From an uncultured Sutterella sp. (GTDB taxonomy: Bacteria; Pseudomonadota; Gammaproteobacteria; Burkholderiales; Burkholderiaceae_F): a stretch of DNA of 10,670 nucleotides. The DNA lies in contig UQYG01000021.1 of NCBI GenBank assembly GCA_900545275.1, positions 1-10,670 on the forward strand, written 5' to 3'. Shown one piece after another: positions 6,690-10,670 of this stretch. Below the pieces are notes generated by a model that saw only the letters and a list, made by a program, of their open reading frames with translations, did no database searches and was not told the origin of the DNA. Position numbers and translations under genes: made by a program. Within the stretch, counting starts at the first letter, position 1, and every line of letters starts with the position of its first letter.

Positions 6690-7271
6690 GTGAAATACTT
6701 CGACTTTGAAATTCTCGGCTTGAAGCGCAAACTCCCCTACGTGAAGGTGGCAGACAATCTGGCCCTCGCGAGCTTCGTCTGTCTCTCCGACACAGAACTC
6801 GTACAGCGCGTCGCCCCCGAACTCGTCAAGCGCCTTCCCGAAGTGGACGTCCTGATGACGGCCGAAGCCAAGGGCATCTGCCTCACCTATGAAATGAGCC
6901 GCATCATGGGCATGAAGGAGTTCGTCGTCGCGCGAAAGAGCTGCAAGCCCTACATGCAGAACGTCGTCTCTCACACGCTTCGCTCCATCACGACCCAGAA
7001 GGAACAGACGCTCTACTTGGACGGCGTCGAAGCCGACAAGATCCGCGGCAAGCGCGTCGCCATCATCGACGACGTGATTGCCACGGGCGAGTCGCTGCAG
7101 GCCATTGAAAACCTCGCCGTCGAAGCGGGCGCCAAGGTCGTGGCGCGCGCCGCGATCCTTGCCGAGCTCGAAAGCGTCGACCGCAAGGACATCATCTATC
7201 TGAAGGAACACTACGTCTTCCGTCCGAACCCCGACGGCACCTTCACGCCGATCCATTCGCTCAAGGACTGA
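6690..7271 (+). CDS. Purine (adenine-like) phosphoribosyltransferase, type I
   Basis: A 193-residue PRTase. The PRPP-binding motif VAIIDDVIATGES spans residues 123-135, with the two acidic residues and the following T-G-E/S loop that grip ribose-5-phosphate and pyrophosphate. Upstream, LMTAEAKGICLTYEMSRIMG and FVVARKSCKPYM match proteins annotated as adenine phosphoribosyltransferase in many gut bacteria, where TAEAKG..L and ARK are conserved. By family it joins a free purine base to PRPP to form the nucleotide in cytoplasmic salvage. The exact base (adenine, xanthine or hypoxanthine) is not proven, so no gene symbol is given. The start is GTG with AGGA seven bases upstream. It is a single-gene unit closed by a strong terminator. 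Confidence 0.82.
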   Translation: MKYFDFEILGLKRKLPYVKVADNLALASFVCLSDTELVQRVAPELVKRLPEVDVLMTAEAKGICLTYEMSRIMGMKEFVVARKSCKPYMQNVVSHTLRSITTQKEQTLYLDGVEADKIRGKRVAIIDDVIATGESLQAIENLAVEAGAKVVARAAILAELESVDRKDIIYLKEHYVFRPNPDGTFTPIHSLKD

Positions 7272-7298
7272 TCTACCAGAAGCCTTTGGACGCCTAAG

Positions 7299-7352
7299 CG
7301 GGCGCGACGTTCTCATCCTCCCTCGGCAGGATGGGGACGCGCGCCCGTTTTC
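7299..7352 (+). terminator. Strong intrinsic terminator of the phosphoribosyltransferase gene
   Basis: CGGGCGCG pairs with CGCGCCCG, and inside it CGT with ACG, three G-U/C-G pairs, and CATCCT with AGGATG around the loop CCCTCGGC. The result is about 20 pairs with one bulge, followed by TTTT at 7348-7351. Confidence 0.85.
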
Positions 7353-7389
7353 TCATACAATTTTCCGACGTCCACTCCATCTGCCCGAC

Positions 7390-7653
7390 ATGCGCCGCGC
7401 GCTTTTTCTCCTTATCCTTCTCTTTTTCGGCTTGGTCTTCGGCGCCCGCGCCGGGGAGACCGTGCGCATCGGCGTCATCAATCACTTCGGTCCGGCCGAG
7501 CGTCGCGACTTCGTCGACGCGACGATTGCGAATCTTCGCGCCGCGCTCGCGCCCCGCAACATGACCTTCACCGACCTCCCGCGCATCGGCCCCGACCGCG
7601 AGCGTCTCGTGCGCGACTACGACTTTCTCGTCGCCCCGCCGAGCGCCCGGAAA
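7390..7653 (+). pseudogene. Truncated gene for a secreted PhnD/TtrS-like sensor or binding domain
   Basis: About 88 codons of a broken gene. The N-terminus MRRALFLLILLFFGLVFGARA is a signal peptide. The mature part starts ETVRIGVINHFGPAERRDFVDATIANLRAAL and runs to YDFLVAPPS. VRIGV plus a helix leading to a 'DFLV.pp' strand is the first half-lobe of PhnD-like periplasmic domains, often found at the front of TtrS-like sensor kinases. Intact relatives continue for at least 250 residues. Here the similarity stops near 7653; the frame then runs through bases antisense to jetD and stops at 7818. A TACAAT sequence at 7356-7361 could be a -10 box. I see no Shine-Dalgarno sequence. The gene appears to have lost its 3' part where the Wadjet remnant was joined. 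The family assignment is tentative because so little remains. Confidence 0.5.
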
Positions 7654-7678
7654 AGTCCGCCGCCTACTCAACCGCACA

Positions 7679-8896
7679 TCACTCGATCGCTTCGTCGAGT
7701 ACCCGACGAAGGGCCGAAGAGATCACGGAAAGCGGAATGCGTTCCTGCTCGAGACGAAGTCCCTGCGCTTCGAGCCTCTCGGCCAGGGCGCACTCTCCGT
7801 CCGTCAGATAATCTTTAGGGAGAGAGGCCTGTTTCGGCTCCGGCACAGCGAACTCCCGGAATCGCTCGAAGGTCGGAAGGTCCGTGAGAAGGCTTTGCGT
7901 CTGCGCAAAGAGGCGCTGGCACTCGGCAAGAATGGCGAGGCCGTGCGTGTCGAGGTCGCCGAAATAGAGGATTTTCTTTTCCGAGAGCCAGGGCAGCGCC
8001 TCGAGCATCGTCACGCCGTAGCCGAGCCCGAGAAAGATCGGAACGTTCGGGATGTCGAGCGAAAGCGCCGTCTGTTCGTTTTCGATGATGAGGACGACCG
8101 GAGAATCAGGCGCCTTTTTGGCGAGCGTCTCCGGGGTCAGCTGCACGACTTCTTCGGCCGCCTCCTTTCCCACCCAGTCCGCGGCGTTCTTGACGCGCAC
8201 GAACTGAGGAAGGCGCAGAAGCCCCACGTGTTCCAGAAACTCGGCTGCCGACACGTTCTCGCCCGTCACCGTGTTCCAAAGACGCGCGAGCGCCGAACGT
8301 CGACGCTCCAACCACTTGGAGTCCACGCCCCCGACGGGAAGAGCCCGAGGGAAAAGGCCCGCGTCCGGGTGTTTTTTGAACCAGGAGAGCACCTGCAACA
8401 TCGCCTCGAACTCCCGATCGGACGCATCGTTCGGGAAAAGAAGTTTGAGAGAGCGCAACGCCGCCGCGGCGCTTTTGCGCGACTCGTCCGAAGTCAGCGC
8501 GAAAGTTTCGCAAAAGCGCCGAAGACGCGCGAGGGCCGTGCGCCAGACGGCGGGCGTAATGCCGTTCGGATGCAGAGCCCGAAGAAGCATCTCGGTCGAA
8601 TCGACCGTGAGCTCCCGAGGAAGACGCACGCTGAGCCCAACGGTACGGAAACGTTGCTCGGCAGTGCGGATGCGCCAACCCGGACGTTGAGAAGGAACCT
8701 CCCGCCACCTAAGGAGTTCCGCCTTGAGACCCGGAAGATTTCGCACGCCCTCAGCTTCGGTGAGCCTGCCGAGCGAGAGATGAAGCTCTGACTCAAAGGG
8801 AAGCCCGAAGGCTTCGCCGAGAAGACGCTCCACTACGCTTCGCTCAAAGCGCCGCAAAAGGAGCGCCTCGGCTTCTCGAACAGTTTTGAGGGCCAT
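7679..8896 (-). CDS. jetD: Wadjet anti-plasmid system nuclease subunit JetD
   Basis: A 405-residue protein of full JetD length. The N-terminal part is a DUF3322-like helical region that contains the family's LPVGGVDSKWLE signature (186-197). The C-terminal half is the DUF2220/topoisomerase VI A-like Toprim region: VLIIENEQTAL with the acidic IENE at 271-274, YFGDLDTHG at 312-319 with the DxD metal site, and a conserved-looking RLEQERIPL near the end. In the known system JetABC, an SMC-like motor, extrudes closed circular DNA and JetD cleaves it. The start at 8896 has GGAGG six bases upstream; the longer TTG start at 8935 would overlap the jetC stop. The gene follows the jetC fragment by 13 bases, the usual jetC-jetD order. 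The catalytic residues look intact although jetA and jetB are absent, so it is an orphan in this window. Confidence 0.85.
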   Translation of the reverse strand: MALKTVREAEALLLRRFERSVVERLLGEAFGLPFESELHLSLGRLTEAEGVRNLPGLKAELLRWREVPSQRPGWRIRTAEQRFRTVGLSVRLPRELTVDSTEMLLRALHPNGITPAVWRTALARLRRFCETFALTSDESRKSAAAALRSLKLLFPNDASDREFEAMLQVLSWFKKHPDAGLFPRALPVGGVDSKWLERRRSALARLWNTVTGENVSAAEFLEHVGLLRLPQFVRVKNAADWVGKEAAEEVVQLTPETLAKKAPDSPVVLIIENEQTALSLDIPNVPIFLGLGYGVTMLEALPWLSEKKILYFGDLDTHGLAILAECQRLFAQTQSLLTDLPTFERFREFAVPEPKQASLPKDYLTDGECALAERLEAQGLRLEQERIPLSVISSALRRVLDEAIE

Positions 8897-8909
8897 CCTT
8901 TTCCTCCGC

Positions 8910-9542
8910 TTAATCAAAGAGCGAGAATTCGTCAAAAAGGCCGGGCGCCGGAGATTCCTGCGTCTTCGGGCGCTTCTCCCTGGGCGGGCGCTCGTCGCGT
9001 TTCGGCCCCGATACGAATTTGGGCTCTTCGACGAAGTCGTTCATGTGCTCAAAGTCGAGCTTCTGCGTCTCTTCGTCGTAGCGCACCGAAAGTCCGCTCG
9101 AATGCATGCGGTCTTTCATCACGACGTAGAAGGCTCCGCCGATGTAGGGCTCAAGCGTCACGATCGACTTCTCTGGCGTCGCCACGATCATCTGGAAGCC
9201 GAAACGGCGGAAGATGTTCATGGACAAATCGGTGAAGTCGCTGTCGGCCTTGTCGAAGGCTTCGTCGAGAATGACGGGCGCGAAGACGGGGAGCCCCTCT
9301 TCAGAGTTCCCGAGCTGATAGCGAAGGGCCGCCGCAAGACAGGTCGTCGTGAGTTTCTGACGCTGTCCACCGGACTTTCCGGAGCCAGAGAGATAGGTTT
9401 CGAGGACGTTTCCCGCCTCGTCCATTTCGTAGGCCGTGAAGTTGACGTGCTGACGCACGTCGAGTACGAGCTTGCGCCACCTCTGATCTTCAGGATCCGG
9501 ATTCATCGGGTCAAGGCGCTTCACGAGCTTTTCGATCTGAAA
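8910..9542 (-). pseudogene. jetC: JetC (MukB-like SMC ATPase) C-terminal remnant
   Basis: About 210 codons survive from a protein that is normally over 1000 residues. They hold the C-terminal ATPase half: EDQRWRKLVLDVRQHVNF, the ABC-type signature SGSGKSGGQRQKL, and the Walker B segment PVILDEAFDKAD, followed by FGFQMIVATPEK and EPYIGG. The Walker A half, hinge and coiled coils are missing, so ATP hydrolysis and loop extrusion are not possible from this piece alone. Similarity begins around Phe at 9542. The frame stays open to 9974 by chance, but that part crosses a terminator and an RNA gene and does not resemble JetC. Possible internal starts are GTG 9524 or ATG 9506; the latter lies four bases after the stop of an upstream mini-ORF, which could allow reinitiation. 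Confidence 0.8.
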
Positions 9543-9609
9543 GGGCGGGCGACCACAGAGGCCCGAACGTCCGCGCGGCGGCGACGCCGGCCGCGATGAC
9601 GTTGCGCAC
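9511..9609 (-). pseudogene. 5' fragment of an unidentified gene fused out of frame to jetC
   Basis: A GTG start at 9609 with GGAGAGG five bases upstream, downstream of a TACAAT box at 9648-9653, opens a 32-codon frame. It begins VRNVIAAGVAAARTFGPLWS, then shifts into jetC sequence read in the wrong frame and stops at 9511. The first 16 or so residues look like the start of a real protein with a hydrophobic N-terminus; I do not recognise it. A good promoter, RBS and start leading nowhere is what a deletion joint would leave. It may still drive transcription of the jetC fragment and jetD. Confidence 0.4.
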
Positions 9610-9647
9610 GAAAGCCTCTCCGTGGAAAAGCGTTCGAACAGGCGGAA

Positions 9648-9653
9648 ATTGTA
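9648..9653 (-). promoter_or_regulatory. -10 box now placed ahead of the Wadjet remnant
   Basis: TACAAT on the minus strand, with TCGATT (3/6) 18 bases upstream as a weak -35. The predicted start, near 9641, precedes the GGAGAGG/GTG at 9609. It is the only promoter-like element seen between the RNA terminator at 9721 and jetD. Confidence 0.4.
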
Positions 9654-9720
9654 GTGAAGGGAACTCGCGGAAATCGACCGGACCAAGGAGAAGCAGTAAG
9701 AATTTTGTTTTTTGGCGGAC

Positions 9721-9750
9721 AAAAAAAAGGGAGCGTTGATCAAGCTCCCT
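9721..9750 (-). terminator. Intrinsic terminator of the candidate noncoding RNA
   Basis: On the minus strand AGGGAGC (9750-9744) pairs with GCTCCCT (9734-9728) around a loop containing the palindrome TTGATCAA, followed by eight T residues (9728-9721). It is among the clearest terminators in the window, yet no protein-coding gene ends before it. Confidence 0.85.
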
Positions 9751-9952
9751 GAAAGGTTGGAGAACGTTCGGCGATCGTTACTGCGGATGGAGTCTCCAAA
9801 ACCCTCATGAAACGCTCCATCGGACCGCCGACATTCGTTGTTCGTACGAAACCCTTGCTTACGCATCCCCATGAGTAAACCAAGTTCTTTCATCCGAACT
9901 TCATCTCCGGGTCTCCCCTTCGATGGTGATCGACTCTTCCAAATCGATCGAC
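9722..9952 (-). ncRNA. Candidate structured small RNA, possibly CsrB/RsmZ-like
   Basis: A unit of about 230 bases bounded by a consensus promoter and a U8 terminator. Hairpins in order: GATCGA/TCGATC (9949-9928) with loop TTTGGAAGAG; GGG/CCC around GAGA (9918-9909); AAGTTC/GAACTT (9901-9882) with loop GGATGAAA; TTAC-CAT/ATG-GTAA (9878-9859) around GGGG; the palindrome TTCGTACGAA (9850-9841); then a long arm in which AACG and TCGGCG (9839-9826) pair with CGCCGA and CGTT (9773-9763), enclosing ATGGAG/CTCCAT with TTTTGGAGA in its loop. Eight GGA triplets occur, about double the chance number, several in or beside loops. That is the layout of RNAs that sequester CsrA/RsmA. I do not recognise 6S, 4.5S, tmRNA or RNase P hallmarks. 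No reading frame inside it has a convincing RBS. The RNA call is firmer than the CsrB-like role. Confidence 0.55.
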
Positions 9953-9959
9953 AAGGAGA

Positions 9960-9987
9960 ATTATAGGGAGCCACCCCTTGAAAACAA
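9960..9987 (-). promoter_or_regulatory. Consensus promoter of the candidate small RNA
   Basis: On the minus strand TTGTTT (9987-9982) is followed by 16 bases and a perfect TATAAT (9965-9960). Transcription should begin near 9952. An inverted repeat CCCCT/AGGGG (9974-9978 and 9989-9993) brackets the -35 box and could be an operator. Confidence 0.65.
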
Positions 9988-10128
9988 TAGGGGAAATACT
10001 GACACCATCGTGGGATTTGCTTTGCGGATGATGGAAATCAAGCGGTTTCCGCAGGCTTTACACGGAGCAAGAACAAACACCCAAGATTCTCTTGCGTAAA
10101 AATACGTAAATTCCGTACTGAGCGGAAC
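9988..10128. other. Intergenic region between the lipoprotein gene and the small RNA
   Basis: About 140 bases without a gene. It holds a short hairpin just after the lipoprotein stop (TTCCG/CGGAA at 10111-10127, followed on the minus strand by a T-rich stretch) that may be a weak terminator. It also holds one arm of the repeat ACGGAGCAA (10062-10070), whose inverted copy at 10132-10140 overlaps the end of the lipoprotein gene. Confidence 0.4.
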
Positions 10129-10620
10129 TCATTGCTCCGTCCGCACGAATTTCGGACTGTAGCGATCGGGAAAGAGACGGTCCACCAGACTCCGCAGTGC
10201 ATCTTCGGGAGCGGCCGCGCTGTTGGCAAAAAAGGCGTTTTCCCGGTTCTTCCGCGGGGGTTGCGGCTGTTCGACTAGGCGCGTCTCCCCCGTAAGCAGA
10301 TCCCGGTAGGAGAGCGAAGCGTCGAGGAGTTCCGTGAAGGACTCGTTCCAACGCCCCTTGAGGCGCACCTCGACGCGGCAGGCGCTCACGGGCGGGTTTC
10401 CCGCCACGACCTTGAGTCCCTTCCTTTCGACGAGTCGCTGGAGCGTCACCGAAAGCGGCGAATGCTCGAGCGCGGGATCGACCGCAAGACATACGCCCAC
10501 GGGCGTTTCGGCCGTCGTTTCGGCAGAGGCCGCTCCCCCGGGCGCCTCCTCGGTCGAGGTGCAGCCCGACGCAAGAAGGATGATCGACGTTAGCAGAAGG
10601 ATGTGGGTACGCGTGCGCAT
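10129..10620 (-). CDS. Small lipoprotein of unknown function
   Basis: A 163-residue exported protein. MRTRTHILLLTSIILLASGC is a lipoprotein signal peptide with lipobox L-A-S-G-C; Cys20 would be lipidated after signal peptidase II cleavage, placing the protein on a periplasmic membrane face. A short Ser/Thr/Ala/Glu-rich linker (about 21-40) leads to a compact domain with VCLAVDPALEHSPLSVTLQRLVERKGLKV, ACRVEVRLKGRWN and LLDASLSYRDLLTGE. This order loosely recalls the Sbal_3080-type lipoproteins of proteobacteria, but I am not sure of that match. Two further cysteines, near residues 44 and 81, may form a disulfide. GGAG lies 11 bases before the ATG, a long spacing. The gene has its own TATAAT box and stands alone. 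Confidence 0.7.
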   Translation of the reverse strand: MRTRTHILLLTSIILLASGCTSTEEAPGGAASAETTAETPVGVCLAVDPALEHSPLSVTLQRLVERKGLKVVAGNPPVSACRVEVRLKGRWNESFTELLDASLSYRDLLTGETRLVEQPQPPRKNRENAFFANSAAAPEDALRSLVDRLFPDRYSPKFVRTEQ

Positions 10621-10657
10621 CGGCAGATGGACTCCGCAGGAAAAAGCGACTCTTTTG

Positions 10658-10663
10658 ATTATA
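10658..10663 (-). promoter_or_regulatory. -10 box of the lipoprotein gene
   Basis: A perfect TATAAT on the minus strand, 37 bases before the ATG. The -35 box would fall outside the window. Confidence 0.55.
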
Positions 10664-10670
10664 CGGCGCG

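Noticed and set aside
9722..9900. Small peptides in the RNA, such as MKELGLLMGM... or MERFMRVLETPSAV...
   Set aside because: The first has no stop before the terminator, the second has no Shine-Dalgarno sequence, and both lie across predicted stems.
9722..9952. Identity as 6S, 4.5S/SRP, tmRNA or RNase P RNA
   Set aside because: The hallmarks are absent: no single long hairpin with a central bubble, no GGAAGGA..AGCC SRP tetraloop region, no tRNA-like ends and no P4-type motif.
8910..9974. A single 354-residue minus-strand frame starting at 9974
   Set aside because: Codons before about 9545 pass through a U8 terminator, a structured RNA gene and another gene's promoter, and show no JetC-like character. 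Only the downstream part is a JetC remnant.
10030..10065. A GacA-type box (TGTAAG-N6-CTTACA) upstream of the small RNA
   Set aside because: TGTAAAG is present on the minus strand near 10060 but the partner half-site is imperfect and 14 bases away, not 6.
10062..10140. Nine-base inverted repeat ACGGAGCAA/TTGCTCCGT around the lipoprotein stop
   Set aside because: Arms are 61 bases apart with no U-run after them; it may be chance.
1..10670. CRISPR arrays, tRNA or rRNA genes, insertion sequences or phage attachment sites
   Set aside because: No regularly spaced repeats, no tRNA-like cloverleaf with a T-loop, no transposase and no flanking terminal repeats were found by eye.

Overview
The window looks like a chromosomal segment of a GC-rich proteobacterium. 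The gene mix (PiT transporter with a PhoU-like tail, COG0731-type radical SAM protein, PdxY/PdxK-like kinase, PepSY protein, MdtG-like MFS pump), the short SD-led genes and the style of the PhnD-like remnant suggest a gut betaproteobacterium of the Sutterella/Parasutterella kind. That placement is inference; no rRNA or tRNA is present to confirm it.

Layout. Bases 1-217 are the 3' end of a plus-strand siderophore/cobalamin-type ABC ATPase. It converges on a minus-strand pair: a radical SAM protein (1137-1949) followed by a pyridoxamine-kinase-like gene (228-1106), with one promoter at 2020-2048. Next on the minus strand is a 742-residue PiT-type phosphate transporter (2124-4352), with an intrinsic terminator and a promoter region carrying a Pho-box-like repeat. 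A secreted two-PepSY protein (4592-5101) is transcribed divergently from it. It shares a bidirectional terminator with a minus-strand MFS exporter (5170-6396). A plus-strand phosphoribosyltransferase (6690-7271) follows and ends in a very strong terminator.

Bases about 7390-9650 are a genomic scar. A PhnD-like secreted protein gene (7390 to about 7653) is cut off. It abuts, tail to tail, an intact jetD (7679-8896) and the last 210 or so codons of jetC (8910-9542) of a Wadjet anti-plasmid system; jetA, jetB and most of jetC are absent. Upstream of the jetC fragment lies the promoter, RBS and start of another unrelated gene fragment (9511-9609), so the Wadjet remnant is flanked by two genes that each lost their 3' end.

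Bases 9722-9952 appear to be a free-standing noncoding RNA on the minus strand. It has a perfect TATAAT box, several hairpins with GGA in or near the loop, and an intrinsic terminator with eight U residues. Its architecture resembles CsrA/RsmA-sequestering RNAs and it is the most interesting unexplained element here. The window closes with a small minus-strand lipoprotein gene (10129-10620) and its TATAAT box. I saw no CRISPR array, tRNA, rRNA, insertion sequence or replication origin.
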